This document shows positions 21,057-32,125 of a DNA stretch of 64,000 nucleotides, one piece after another. Numbering within the stretch: the stretch's first letter is position 1; each line of letters starts with the position of its first letter. The stretch comes from Sophora flavescens (taxonomy: Eukaryota > Streptophyta > Magnoliopsida > Fabales > Fabaceae): positions 239,692,019 through 239,756,018 of the forward strand of contig CM061062.1 in NCBI GenBank assembly GCA_030762895.1. Reading direction: 5' to 3'. A program made the translations under genes and the position numbers. The notes beneath the pieces were generated by a model, which saw only the letters and a program-made list of their open reading frames with translations, was not told where the DNA came from and searched no databases.

Positions 21057-22169
21057 TTATGATGAATTTCCATACGGAAGGTTGGGATGATTCCTCCAGT
21101 TGGGGCAGTACTTATTTGTGGAGAAGTCAGGAACGTTGTACCGGTTCTGATTGTTGCCTTGATTATAGAGATTAGCTGCATAAGCTTGAGGCAAATCAGT
21201 GACTGACTCATCCTTCAGAATAGGGCATGCATCGGACAGGTGCTCAGGAGAAGTACAAATGCCACACAACCTTGCTGGTTGAACCTTATCCATTGCCAAC
21301 TGCTTTACCAAAGAAGTGAGCTCATCAATTCTAGTCTCAAGGGCCTTGTTGGAAGAAGAGCTATGGACCTCATTCACACCCCTTGTCTCAACAGAATTTC
21401 TCCTGGTTATGAACTGCTGGGAGTTTACTGACATATTTTCAATCAATTGCTTGGCAGCAGCCGGAGTCTTATCAACAAGTGCTCCCCCACTAGCAGCATC
21501 CAAAATATTTCTATCCATCGGTAGTAACCCCTCATAAAAATAATGAATAAGGAGCTGCTCGGAAATCTGATGCTGAGGGCAACTGGATACCAACTGCTTG
21601 AATCTCTCCCAATACTCAGCCAATGACTCATTCCCTTGTCTGATGCCACATATTTCCTTCCTGATTGATGCAGCTCTGGAGGCAGGAAAGTATCTCTCTA
21701 AGAAGACCTTCTTCAAATCGTTCCAGGTTGAAACAAAATTTGGCTCAAGATAGTACAACCAATCCTTTGCAGCGCCCTGTAGTGAGAACGGGAAGGCTCT
21801 CAGCTTGATGTGATCCTCAGTTATTCCCTCTGGTCTTAAGGGTGTAGAGCAGACAACCTGGAATTCCTTCAGATGCTTATGTGGGTCCTCACCTGCAAGG
21901 CCACTAAACCTTGGCAACAAGTGTATTAAACCAGATTTCAATTCAAAGGGAGCAACAACACCATCATATTCAATACACAAGCCATTATAATTAACATCAG
22001 GGGCAGCAAGCTGCCTTAATGTCCTTTGGTCACCCATGTTATCAAAAACAGGTTCAGAATTAGAATCACCACTAGTGCTAGCCCGAATTGCTCTACGGCA
22101 TGTGTGCAGTGTTCTTTCAATTTCAGGATCAAAATCACACAAGTCAGGGCAAGTAGACCTAGTAGCCAT
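21057..22169 (-). CDS. gag: Athila A gag (capsid and nucleocapsid)
   Basis: 370 residues starting 51 bases downstream of the primer-binding site. The retrotransposon gag domain covers about residues 95-240 (AFPFSLQGAAKDWLYYLEP, FLERYFPASR and a SLAEYWERFK block). A CCHC zinc knuckle CGICTSPEHLSDAC lies near residue 300 and should bind element RNA. Gag would assemble the cytoplasmic particle. The stop at 21057 looks like a mutated Gln codon, because gag-like sequence continues in frame beyond it. Confidence 0.92.
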   Translation of the reverse strand: MATRSTCPDLCDFDPEIERTLHTCRRAIRASTSGDSNSEPVFDNMGDQRTLRQLAAPDVNYNGLCIEYDGVVAPFELKSGLIHLLPRFSGLAGEDPHKHLKEFQVVCSTPLRPEGITEDHIKLRAFPFSLQGAAKDWLYYLEPNFVSTWNDLKKVFLERYFPASRAASIRKEICGIRQGNESLAEYWERFKQLVSSCPQHQISEQLLIHYFYEGLLPMDRNILDAASGGALVDKTPAAAKQLIENMSVNSQQFITRRNSVETRGVNEVHSSSSNKALETRIDELTSLVKQLAMDKVQPARLCGICTSPEHLSDACPILKDESVTDLPQAYAANLYNQGNNQNRYNVPDFSTNKYCPNWRNHPNLPYGNSS

Positions 22170-22219
22170 ACTAATTCAAAACAAAAACGAAAAAAATGCG
22201 AAAATAACAAACAAGAGGT

Positions 22220-22237
22220 CCCCGGCAACGACACCAA
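22220..22237 (-). other. Element A primer-binding site
   Basis: On the minus strand TGGTGTCGTTGCCGGGGA, five bases inside the 5' LTR. It matches the 3' end complement of tRNA-Asp (canonical TGGCGCCGTTGCCGGGGA, present unchanged in element B) with two C-to-T changes. Use of tRNA-Asp is a known feature of Athila elements. Confidence 0.85.
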
Positions 22238-22242
22238 TTTTT

Positions 22243-23559
22243 GACGCGCTATCGCACACGGGTCAAAAAGCGAGCGGTTTACAAAATTGTAGTAGAGCGC
22301 GACAACTCGGGTATCGTCTCACAAGGACTCTTGAATTGTTATTCACCACAAAAATCAGTTTTTTTTTAGGGGCGGGGGGGGGGTTGGTTTGAAATTCAAT
22401 TGGAAAACAAAGCAAAAACAGAGCAATAAAAACTGAGCAGTTTAAAGGATTATCAAATAAGCTAAGGACGATTAATCTACTGTTCTCGGTTTCCCAACCA
22501 TCATCGGTTCATATAAATTCCAAGCCTTAAGCAGATTCTAATCCCCTTTCGGTTGTAGCAACAATTAACAAGCGAATCGCTACTACGAGATATATGTTCC
22601 TAATTCCCGAATTAAGCAAACGGGGTAAATCTCTCGTGAATTAAGCAAACACGATTGTACACACGCGAATTAAGCAAACGCGATTAAATATAGGAACATA
22701 GCATCACCGAAATAAATCAACACAAATTCTATACACTCCTGAATTATGCAAACAGAAATATATAGCATAGTATTGAAAAAGTAAAAGTAAACAAAACGGG
22801 AATTACAGAACCTCAAGTGCGGTGGAAACCGATTACAGTAGACTAATCCAATGGAATTAGTTCTCCATGGAAAATGCAATACAACTCAGAAAATTCGTAA
22901 AACAATGGATAATGAAAAGTGTGTCCTAATCTGCCCAGAACAACAATTTATAACATTCAGGATCCGCGCCATCTCGCGAGGCGAACACTCACTCGCGAGG
23001 CGAATCTTATGAAGAAATCTGAAACGTTTGGACTTCTCGTGAGGCGAAGAATGGCTCGCGAGGTGAGGAATGGAAGAGTCTTCTTATTACACCCGTTATG
23101 AGCATCAGGGGCTAACCGTGATGCTTTCTGACTTCCAGGCTCGCGAGGCGAGACATGGTTCGCGAGGCGACACAGAAAGGGTTGCATTTTCTGGCACAGT
23201 CAGCCTTCAGGCTCGCGAGGCGAGGTGTGGTTCGTGGGGCGAGACAGAGAGGAGGACATTCTGCTGTTCAGGCTGGCTTTCGGGTTCGCGAGGCGAGTAG
23301 ACTCTCGCGGGGCGAATCTTCAAGGATTGCAATTTCACCTGTTTCTTCATTCCCTTTTACTCTAAGTTAACCTGAAAATAATGAAATAGCCATAAGTGCT
23401 TTATTTGACTCAAAACTGGCTAAATTAACCTAAAACTACTTAAACGACTCAAAATGTTGCTTGAGGACAATCGAGTCTAATTTGGGCGAAAACGAAATAT
23501 AATTAGCACAAAATCATGGTCATACTAGTCATAAAACTAGATGAGCCAGAGGCTGATCA
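22243..23559 (-). repeat. Element A 5' LTR
   Basis: Begins TGACGCGCTATCGC and ends GGCTGATCA, followed by the GAGCA duplication. It lies upstream, on the minus strand, of the primer-binding site and gag, so it would drive transcription. It carries the same palindrome array (22973-23316) and TATA-like box (22946-22952). It differs from the 3' LTR by scattered substitutions and by the length of a T/G homopolymer run. Confidence 0.93.
22973..23316 (-). promoter_or_regulatory. Array of paired palindromes in LTR A (5' copy)
   Basis: Same six modules as 9652-9995 with the same 19-bp spacing; several sites that are degraded in the 3' LTR are intact here (for example TTCGCGAGGCGAG near 23285) and a few intact there are degraded here. 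The TATA-like box follows at 22946-22952 on the minus strand. Confidence 0.75.
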
Positions 23560-23564
23560 GAGCA

Positions 23565-24250
23565 TACCAGGAGTTGGGATGAATTTCTACCATTGATAGA
23601 ATTCACCTACAACAACAGTTTCCACTCGAGCATAGAATTAGCACCCTATGAGGCTTTGTATAGTCGATGATGTAGAACACCTTTGTGTTACTACGAAGAT
23701 GGAGAAAGTTTAGTGTTGGGACCAGACATCGTGCAACAGACAACATAAAAGGTAAAAATGATTCAGGAGAAAATGCGGACAACTCAGTCGGCAGAAGAGT
23801 TACACGGATAAGAGATGACGATCTCTTGAGTTTGAGGAAGGCGATCATGTGTTTTTAAGAGTCACGCCTATGACTGGGGTTGGCAAGGTGATTAAATCCA
23901 TGAAACTCACTCCGAAATTCATTGGATCCTACAAAATTCTTCGTCGAATAGGTCGTGTAGCTTACCAAATATCCTTACCGCCTTTTCTTTCATATCTTCA
24001 TAGTGTTTTCCATGTGTCTCAAATTGTGAAAGTATATTCCTAACCATAGTCATGTCATAGAACATGATATAGTACAATTGAAATATAACTTAACCTATGA
24101 GGCACTACCTGTAAAGATCGAGGACAGAAAAGAAAACAGCTAATAGGGGAGGCAATCTCATTGGTTAAAGTGGTCTGGAAAGCAACGTCGAGAGTTGCTA
24201 CATGGGTGTTATAGGTAAAGATGAAGGAAAAATATCCGCATCTGATTTAA
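23565..24250 (+). pseudogene. Tekay1 integrase C-terminus and chromodomain-like tail (broken)
   Basis: Directly after the right GAGCA duplication of element A the integrase core reading resumes with WDEF near 23575. It is followed by the integrase C-terminal (GPY/F-like) segment with FLRVTP and KLTPKFIGSY, then LRRIGRVAYQISLP and FHVSQ (23849-24043). Degraded sequence matching the chromodomain-like tail of Tekay-lineage integrases follows, interrupted by stops. Comparison with the better copy in Tekay2 (40387-40701) supports the assignment. The tail is not translatable. Confidence 0.75.
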
Positions 24251-24283
24251 GGTAACTTTTATTTCGCGGATGAAATTCTTTTT

Positions 24284-24290
24284 AGAGGGG
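24284..24290 (+). other. Tekay1 polypurine tract
   Basis: AGAGGGG a few bases before the TGTAACTCC start of the 3' LTR, the normal position of the plus-strand primer of an LTR retrotransposon. The corresponding tracts of Tekay2 and Tekay3 occur in the same place on the minus strand. Confidence 0.65.
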
Positions 24291-24296
24291 TAGTGT

Positions 24297-27200
24297 TGTA
24301 ACTCCCTGTCTTTTACCTTACGTTTTATCTGTTTTGCTATATCGGTAATTATGTATCTGTTTATATTTTTACCAGTAGTCAAGAAAATAATTTTTGTAAA
24401 AACAAAATTATATCTAGAACCTACTATATTGTAGAAATTTAGGGTTCAATTTTGGGTTTAAAACTCAGACGAAAACCGATCTACGTTTTTACTGACAGTA
24501 TAGTTTTATACCGGCAGAAACCCTAATTTGACCCGAAACTGAGGAATTCTAGATTTTATCATAATTCCATTGATAAAGTCTATTTCTAAAATTTTTACAC
24601 AAAAATAAAATATTGTATTTTATTTGGGCGAATTTTGAAGAAAAACGGACGAAAACCTAAATCGGGTAAACGAAGGAACTGGATATTGAACTGCAGGGAT
24701 ACGCCGGGAGCCAGGACGACGAGTCATCCATGATGACTGACTTGGGGTGAGTCACCATGATGACCAAATCAAGATTACTTGAAATAAATATCTAGATATT
24801 TGTTATGTAAAGGTCCAAAATGCCCTTAAGTTCTCAAACAATTCCCTTGGTATCCCAAAACTAATTCTCCCACCCCTCCAAATTAACCAAGTTCGGCAGC
24901 CCCTCCCCCCTCCAAGACCACACTTCTTTCATACTCATTCTTCACATTTCCTACACAAAAACCATAAGTTCATCCTTAAGGATTTCATTGGTGCTCCAAG
25001 CTCTTGCTTCCTTCTTCAAGTTCTAGAGGTATACCCTCCATCTCTATGACCTTGACTTCATTTCCTTTCATGAATTTCTTGCTCATCCACTTCATTTTCA
25101 CAAGTTTAAGATTTGACCCATTTCATTGAGAAATTTCTAGAGAATCATAAGAAATGAATTTGTCAGTTATGGCAATTTTCCTATGCTATCTAAGACTCTA
25201 GGATCATGTATCCAAGAGCTTAAAAAAATTGGAAAACCCCAACCCTCTTTTCTATGCCTTAGCCGAATCATACCCTTAGGAGATCATGAGTTTTCTTGTT
25301 TATTTAACTCGTTGTTGTTGATTATTGAAGGTTAAGTGTGGTTGAGTGTGTGTGATCTTGTTTGGAGGAAAAGGAAGATTCAAAGACAAGGAAATTTTTT
25401 GTCTTCAAGAGGTAGGGGAGATTACCACCATCCTACCTTAAAGTAGATATGTATGTGGTTTGATATGTTTTTGTGTTGGTTTGAAACCTTTAGTGTGGGG
25501 TTAAGTGCTTATGTCTATGTGAGCCTCTAAGAGAATTTTGTATAATAATTATGCGGTGCATGTTGTGTGATGGAAATTTATGGATTATATGCTTAGTTGA
25601 TGTATGCTTGCTTAGAAAAAATTATAGTTGGCTTAATTGATCATTGGTAGGAATTATGCCTAATGTGTTAAAGAAATTCATGCCATGATTTATTGCATTT
25701 ATACATGAGTGTATGTGTGGCTGTAAGCTTGATTGGTGAAGTGAAAATATTCACATGAACTAGTGTTGACTTCAACCAAAGTTAGGTAAAAATACATGGC
25801 AACTTTAGTTCTTTAAAACTATGCAATCCTATGATTGATTAAGGTTTATAAAGAGTAACAAAACTAAGAAAAATTACAATTTTTTCAAGACTGTTTTTAA
25901 GGAAGTATAAACTGCCTTACCATGTTTTAAAGGTTTTTAATTGGGTTTAATTTGAGTTCAAGACTTGAGAGAACAAAAATATGTTTTAGAGGACGTAAAA
26001 ACAGAATTTTTATGAAATCGGATAAGTAAAATGAACAGAAATTCCAAATTCGACCAAAACTGCTTTATACAGTTTCAAACCATTTTTGAAGTTTATCTAA
26101 GCGTCCTAAGACTCCAAAATGAGTTTTGGAACATTAGGATTAAAAATCATTGAAAAATGAATTACGCGATTTTTGTAATTAGCGACGTTCGGTCTAGTTT
26201 TAGAATATTTGTACAACCGTGAAGTGAAACTCGAAATTATCATTTTAATACTTTAATATAAGTATTTGAACCTAAGAAAGTGAAGTATTTGAGAAAAATG
26301 ACCATATTTTTGAAAATACGGAATTTAAGTTGAAATATAGTAAAATGTGGTAAAACTGTGTTTTAAGAGTTTCGATGTTTTTCAAGAAACTGTTTTTGAA
26401 GAATTTAGTACTTATGTACTTTTGGTGGAATTTGATTTCAAAATTATTGGTTTTAACCAAAGGTTTTGGTTTTAAGACAAAAATGATTTTAGTCCGTGAG
26501 GACGAGCATTTACGGTAAAATGCAAAAACCTAAGTCATGAATGACTTAGTGGAAACTCGAACTTAATAACTTATGATGTAGGGTGGAACAAGACCTTATG
26601 TCATAAAGTATGGATAATTCATTGTCCATACCTCCATAAGATTTAATGGACTAAGACTTATTTGTTTTTTATTGAAAGCCAAGAAAAAGGCTAAAGTAGA
26701 AAAGTGCAGAGAAATAAATAATTGGACTTGAGATTCAATTTCATAATGAGTTAGGATTTGTAATCAAGTGCTTTAAGATACTTTTGTACAAAGATGAAAG
26801 GTTTCTTGAGAACTTTAGCTTGATGTTAAGGGCCGATTATTCGGACCTGAAAACATCTAGCATCTAAGAACAACACGTCAAATAGATTCTGGTGGAATCA
26901 AGAGGTCATCCGGTGGATGGAAGAGAAGAGCACATTTCCTGCAAAATTTTCCTAAACACATAGTGAAACTATGTTCTGTAAGGCCGATGTGCCTAGGAGA
27001 TTGAGCTGACACTTTAATACGGGTGTGAATTTCGTAGTGATGATCTGGTTGATGCTTGGGGATGTTGGGCTATGAAATACTCATATAGGCCCACGGTGTA
27101 GCTCCTCTGTGGCGTGGTGATCTTGAAATACACCGACATACTCGACTAGATGCTACACGTGTTTTGGTAGTGTAGGATGTTCCTGAAAAAGCCTTTGTGC

Positions 27201-28027
27201 ACGTTCTTTGTTGTTGACGCATTTTACCCAAGGCTGGTGTAATTCGGAACAATCCTTTGAACCACTCTCTCCGACTATTTGTTAAAACCATGGTATAGGG
27301 GTCAGAAGTCTTTCCTCGAGTCTTAGATGTCTCCTATATAGGAAAATATTGCCCCGTGATTATGTTTTTGTGAAACATTATTATTCTGATATGAGTGATG
27401 ATATAAGTGTATATTGATAGTCGTACGTACCAGTGTGTCGTACCACTGCATATCTGCGTTATGTGTATGATGAATTGGGATATCACCTCATTTTCTGTAT
27501 TTGTTTGGTTTTCTGCTTTGTTTTACATTCTGCGGAGATGACGATAGCATTGTTTTGCCACCAGACCCAGATGGAGTTTGAGATGACATGGATACATGGA
27601 CACAGTCTCAATGGTTTTTTTATAGTGGACGTGAGGGGTATACCCACGGCGTGATGGTGTATCATCCTTGACTGTTACGATTATGCGGGGATGACATTTC
27701 ATCATTATTTTGTATTGGCCAGCATGATGAGTCTTGTGTCTATGTTTATATTTTGTGGAGCTGCATCTCCAATGCTATTATTGTTATTATTATAAACATA
27801 TTTCCAGTATGTTGTTAATTTACTGGCATTGGTATTTTCCCCCTTTTCTGGATGTTTATGTTTATAACTGTTAGTAGCTGGAGAATGGTTTGTAAAATAT
27901 TTATGCATAAGTTTGATGATGTATGTTAGTACCCGTATTTTTGGTCGAAAATATTTATTTTCCTCTTTACTCGGTCTTATAGAATGTAAGTGTCACAGAC
28001 AATGTTGTGCCTGAGAAGGGTGTTACA
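24297..28027 (+). repeat. Tekay1 3' LTR, about 3.73 kb
   Basis: Starts TGTAACTCCC after the purine tract and ends GGGTGTTACA, at which point copia RNase H sequence begins. The conserved U3 block with a CAGACGAAAACCG motif and ACTGACAGT lies at 24461-24500, about 170 bp inside the LTR, as in the other Tekay-type LTRs. The interior (24700-28000) is non-coding. Long LTRs of 2-4 kb are known for the Tekay/Del lineage. The matching 5' LTR is not in the window. Confidence 0.75.
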
Positions 28028-28252
28028 GGTTTTTGTGATGCGGACTATGATGGAGATAGAATAGAAAGAAAAAGCACCGGTGGAGGATGTCACTTCATTG
28101 GATCAAACTTAGTATCATAGTCAATCAAAAGACAGAACACCATTGCCTTATCAACTACTGAAGCTGAGTACATATCTTTTGCAAGCTGCTACTCACAACT
28201 CCTTTGGATCAAACATCAATTGGAGGACTATAATGTGTTTGTAAGTAGCATT
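28028..28252 (+). pseudogene. Copia (element D) RNase H, first part
   Basis: Reads FCDADYDGD, then KSTGGGCHFIG, and later ALSTTEAEYISFASC, the hallmark blocks of Ty1/copia RNase H. A stop lies after the Gly-Ser-Asn-Leu-Val-Ser stretch. It is cut on the left by the Tekay1 LTR end and on the right by element C, with an imperfect duplication (GCATT at 28248-28252 and ACATT at 52127-52131). It removes the RNA strand of the RNA:DNA hybrid in the parent element. Confidence 0.88.
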
Positions 28253-29645
28253 TGATAACTCTTAGAAATGAGAGTTTTCTACTCTTTCTTAGCTTGAGTT
28301 TTTGTAATCTTTAAGTATTTTATATCGATGTTTTAGGTGTTTTAAGTTAGTTTAGTGTAATATGTGTCTTTGTATAAATTTCTTTTAATTTTCTGTTTTT
28401 GAGTGTCTGGGAATATGGTTAATGTGTTTCTTAAGTTTTGTTAGGTTTTTGTTGAAGTTTACACAAGCTGCTGGAAATGCTATGGGCATATTACAGCATA
28501 TGAGCGCGAACTCTTGACAAGCTACTGGTAAATGCTCTGGTCATGTTGCAGCATAGGGACGCGAACTCCTTATCAGAAAAGGACAAAAGCGGAACCACTT
28601 TTTCTCTTTTGTGGGCAGTCCTAAAAGCTGACGACGTGGCCCAGTCATATGCATGAGTTTTATGTTGGTACAATTAATGAAATGGACCCAACCCTTTATT
28701 TTAATATTGTTTTGATGGTGCAAAAGGAAGAAAGAGAAGAACGACCCTTCCGAAACCCTAAAAAGGGGAATATTGTCTTGATATTAAGAGCGGGCTGCCT
28801 CATATCAGTGGACAGCAGCTAGGCAGTAAAGACAATAGATGGGGGGTTGTCTTCCTCCTCTCCATTGTTCATTTTCGTGCTCCCATGTCTTCTTCTTCCA
28901 TTTTTTATTTCATTTCTAGATTTTGTAAGCTCAGTATGAGCTAGTTTGCAGTAGTGCACTGGTATGCTGAACTTGTAATGAATGTTAGTTGCTGTTATGT
29001 GATGCTTTGCTTCTGCATTTTCTCTTAATCTGTGTTTATATGCTATTTTATTTAAGCTTGGCTATCTTAAGTAGAACTTTAGCTTGCTGTACTTGGAAAA
29101 GTAAAGTTAAGTGGATTTGGTTAAGAGATAAGGGTGAAGTCTCTAATTGTGAAATTAGGAGATGTTGAATGGATTAGGAATAATCATTCAAGTCCTTAAT
29201 ATAGTTGGAACATGCTTATTAATAAGAGGGTGTAATTAATATGAATCTAGTAATAGAAGACGTTTAATGAACCTTATCTTTCAAGTGTTGGAAAACACAA
29301 CTTTAATTTCCTGGAGGTAAATGCTACAGCATCGTGAAGCATAACTGAAGCTAAACTGAAATTACAAGGGATCATACTTGTGGTTGTTTTATCATCTCTG
29401 TTCACAACCCCATTTTATTATATTGTTCTCTTATTACTAGCTTTGAATATTGTCCTTTTTAATATTTGTAAATCAACACTTTCACACACTATTTGGTTAC
29501 CCCTTAATCTTAACTACCAAGAACAATTAATCTGAATTTTTGTAATTGCTACAGCATTCTAATCTTCGTGGGAACGATATCTTACTTAATCTTTATTACT
29601 TGTTAAGATTGTGTATACTTGCACATTGCACTTTTTAAGGCAACA
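28253..29645 (+). repeat. Element C 5' LTR, 1393 bp
   Basis: TGATAACTCTTAG...GGCAACA, followed by the primer-binding site. It holds a 54-bp direct duplication at 28463-28570. It lacks the MITE found in the 3' LTR, giving the empty site ACTTTAGCTTG at about 29081-29091. Confidence 0.92.
28463..28570 (+). repeat. 54-bp direct repeat in LTR C
   Basis: Two adjacent units (about 28463-28515 and 28517-28570) share ACAAGCT, an AAATGCT...CAGCAT inverted pair and CGCGAACTC. The same duplication is at 50643-50750 in the 3' LTR. Position in the first fifth of the LTR suggests U3; function unknown. Confidence 0.7.
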
Positions 29646-29651
29646 AGTTTT

Positions 29652-29669
29652 TGGCGCCGTTGCCGAGGA
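29652..29669 (+). other. Element C primer-binding site
   Basis: TGGCGCCGTTGCCGAGGA, six bases after the LTR. It is the tRNA-Asp complement with one mismatch, placing C among Athila-like elements. Confidence 0.88.
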
Positions 29670-29764
29670 TTAGTAATGGTGTTTAAATTCCAATTTTCAG
29701 ATTAGTAGTTCTGTTAGTTAGGACAATTGATTTTTGCAGTGATTTCTGTAGCAATAGGTACTTG

Positions 29765-30160
29765 CACTAGTGCAATAAGTGCTTTTTACGTCATTTAAAA
29801 TTGATTTTTTATGTCAGAATACTGACTGACGTAAATACAGCTGACGTTAAAAGTTTAACTTTTAACGTCAGTTGAGAACTGACGTTAAATATAACACTAT
29901 TAACGTCGGTTCTTTAACACAACTGACGTTAATTTTGTCAAAATTAACGTCAGTTCTTTAACAAAACCGACGTAAATTTTGTTAACAATAACGTCAATTG
30001 TTATAAAGAACTGACGTTAAAGGTCTTAATTTTAACGTCAGTTTTAATAAATAACTGACGTTAATAGTGTACTGTATATTTTAATAAAATACTTTTAACG
30101 TCAGTTGTATGATACAACTGACGTTAATAGTATTTTTTTTTTAAATTCAGTTTTAAAATA
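29765..30160 (-). repeat. CACTA left arm, inverted subterminal repeats
   Basis: TIR CACTAGTG followed by alternating AACGTCAGTT and AACTGACGTT copies. They form hairpin-like units; the clearest, 30097-30125, has 13-bp perfect arms around a 3-base loop. Subterminal repeats of this kind bind the DNA-binding transposase protein in CACTA elements (known for TNPA in maize Spm). Confidence 0.88.
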
Positions 30161-30329
30161 TCACTCCCCTAAGCCATCCCTGCATTCAGTAAATATCCCA
30201 GTAACACAGAATATCACACACATTACAGAATTGTAAAGGAAAAATGGAACAATGATCCATATGTATGCCTGTTCAAAACAATATATATTTATTAACATAG
30301 GTTATAAATGTATACTAAGTTTAAACTAC

Positions 30330-32087
30330 CTATATCAATATCCCTTCGTGATGATCATCACGAGTGGCATGTACATCATCCACCTGTGTCTCCTCGATTA
30401 TAGTAGGCATGTTTGTTGAAAAAGAAGGAGTCTCAGGAATATCAAGATTTGAATCTTCATTTTCATCACTACCATTATACATGCTTTTTCCTTGGAGAAC
30501 CACAGACAACCTTTTGTTAGAAGGATCAGTGATGTAGAACACTTGTTTTGCTTGGGAAGCCATTATGAAAGGCTCATTTATATGACCTAACTTGTTGAGG
30601 TCTACCAATGTGAACCCCAATTCGTCGGTTTGTACACCACCGTTACTATCAACCCACTTACATTTAAATACCGGCACCGTAAGCTTAGTGTAATCGAGCA
30701 CCCAAATATCTTCAATATATCCAAAGTAAGGTGTGGGTGCTGTAACGGGTTTTGTGTCCTTTGCACTAGAGAAGTGCATTGCTTCGGCCACGATCATAAC
30801 CCCACTATTTTGCATGGTACTCTTGTTATCTTGTTCCTTTGTATAAAAGGTATTTATGTCGTATCCGCTCTAACATATGACATTGAAGTTAGGCCCACGT
30901 GCTAGCCATTTTACGTCATCAGAAGCAGTACTACCATCCTTAAGCATTTCTTCCTTGAACCATGGTAGGAAAGTCTTGTTATGCTTGTTCAACAACCACC
31001 TTTCGCTCATTCGAGGGTTTTTTTGATTGACTTTTCTTTTATGTTCAAATAAGAAAGGCTGAACACATTCGATGTTGTTCAATACATACAAATGTGCTTG
31101 AAGCACTTCCTCCCGATCCTTCCTATTAATTCTTAAGCCATGTGTACCCTTACCTTGACATCTGATCTCATCATGCCGAGGCTTAGGAACCCCTATAGGA
31201 TCCGTGTTATGAAGGTAGTCCGAACAAAACTCAATAGCTTCTTCTGCAACATACCTTTGAACAATAGATGCTTCCGGACGATGAGGATTCTTCACGTACC
31301 CTTTCAAGATCTTCATGTAGCGCTCAACTGGGTACATCCATCTAAGAAAAACCGGCCCACATAATCTAATCTCCCTCACCAAATGAACAATTAAGTGAAC
31401 CATTATGTCGAAAAAGGAAGGAGGAAAATACATCTCCAATTGGCACAAGATTGTAGCAGCCTCAACTTCCAAGTCATCCAACATACGGGGTTCAACGACT
31501 TTGCTACATATAGAATTGAAGAATGAGCACAACCGAGTAATGGCATGTCTCACATTTTTTGTAGCAATACCACGAATAGCAACGGGCAGAAGTTGTTGCA
31601 TCAAGATGTGACAATCATGAGACTTCAAGGCAACCAATTTAAGATCACTAGAGACAAGCCTCTTCATATTTGAAGAGTAACCATGTGGAACTTTGATGCC
31701 CTGAAGACACCCGCAGAAACTTTGTCTCTTTTTTTTTTTTTTTGACAAAGTATAACATGCTGGCGGCAAATAAGTCTGCTTACCATCCTCAACAACTGGA
31801 GATAACTGCTCTCGTATACCCATAGCAACGAGGTCGAGACGAGCATTCACACCATCCTTTGTCTTGCCCTGAATGTTGAGAAGCGTCCCGATCACACTAT
31901 CACACACATTTTTCTCCACATGCATCACATCAATGCAGTGTCTGACATCAAGCTTGCGCCAGTATGGAAGATCAAAGAATATCGACCTCTTCTTCCATAT
32001 GTTTTTCTCAACAGCTTTACATTTCTTTTTGGACTTGCCGAATATAACATCGATGTACTTTACCCTCTCGATAAACCTGCTCTCCAA
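30330..32087 (-). pseudogene. TNP2 transposase C-terminal half, with DUF4218 and DUF4216 regions
   Basis: Reading from 32087: FFDLPYWRKLDVRHCIDVMHVEKNV, the end of the TNP2 transposase domain. This is followed by the DUF4218 region (MYFPPSFFDIMVHLIVHLV, FLRWMYPVERYMKILKGYV, at about residues 235-290). After an in-frame TAG at 30870-30872 comes the DUF4216 region (WVLDYTKLTVPVFKCKWVD). A poly(Lys) run from an expanded T-tract (31729-31743) sits before DUF4218. The reading is one frame off relative to the upstream half. It would have cut the element ends; it is inactive here. Confidence 0.88.
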
Positions 32088-32125
32088 TTAAGGCCGCCGC
32101 GCTTTCTTCCGTCTCTTGGCATCCA

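Larger units (their letters stand above)
8930..23559 (-). mobile_element. Element A: near-complete Athila-type Ty3/gypsy retrotransposon
   Basis: Two LTRs of about 1.31 kb (8930-10237 and 22243-23559) flank, on the minus strand, a primer-binding site, gag, protease, RT, RNase H and integrase. A long non-coding 3' spacer and a purine tract follow. The 5-bp duplication GAGCA is present at 8925-8929 and 23560-23564, and Tekay1 integrase continues across the site. By eye the two LTRs differ at about 30 positions. Element B (15598-20623) is inserted between gag and protease. Without B the element is about 9.6 kb. Two in-frame stops in gag and a frameshift in integrase make this copy non-autonomous now. 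Confidence 0.93.
5540..28027 (+). mobile_element. Tekay1: 5'-truncated chromovirus (Ty3/gypsy), nested host
   Basis: Plus-strand remains of protease, RT, RNase H, integrase and a chromodomain-like tail in the Ty3/gypsy order, followed by a purine-rich tract and a 3.7-kb 3' LTR. The 5' LTR, primer-binding site and most of gag are missing to the left, where an unrelated LTR abuts at 5540. The body is interrupted by a hAT MITE (7144-7894) and by Athila element A (8930-23559); removing these with one copy of each target duplication rejoins the reading. It inserted in a Sirevirus-type copia element, whose RNase H resumes at 28028. Many stops and frameshifts show an old, inactive copy. Confidence 0.8.

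Noticed and set aside
24297..28027. Cellular gene between Tekay1 and the copia RNase H
   Set aside because: The stretch has LTR termini (TGTAAC...GTTACA), a conserved U3 block and only short frames; it is the 3' LTR.
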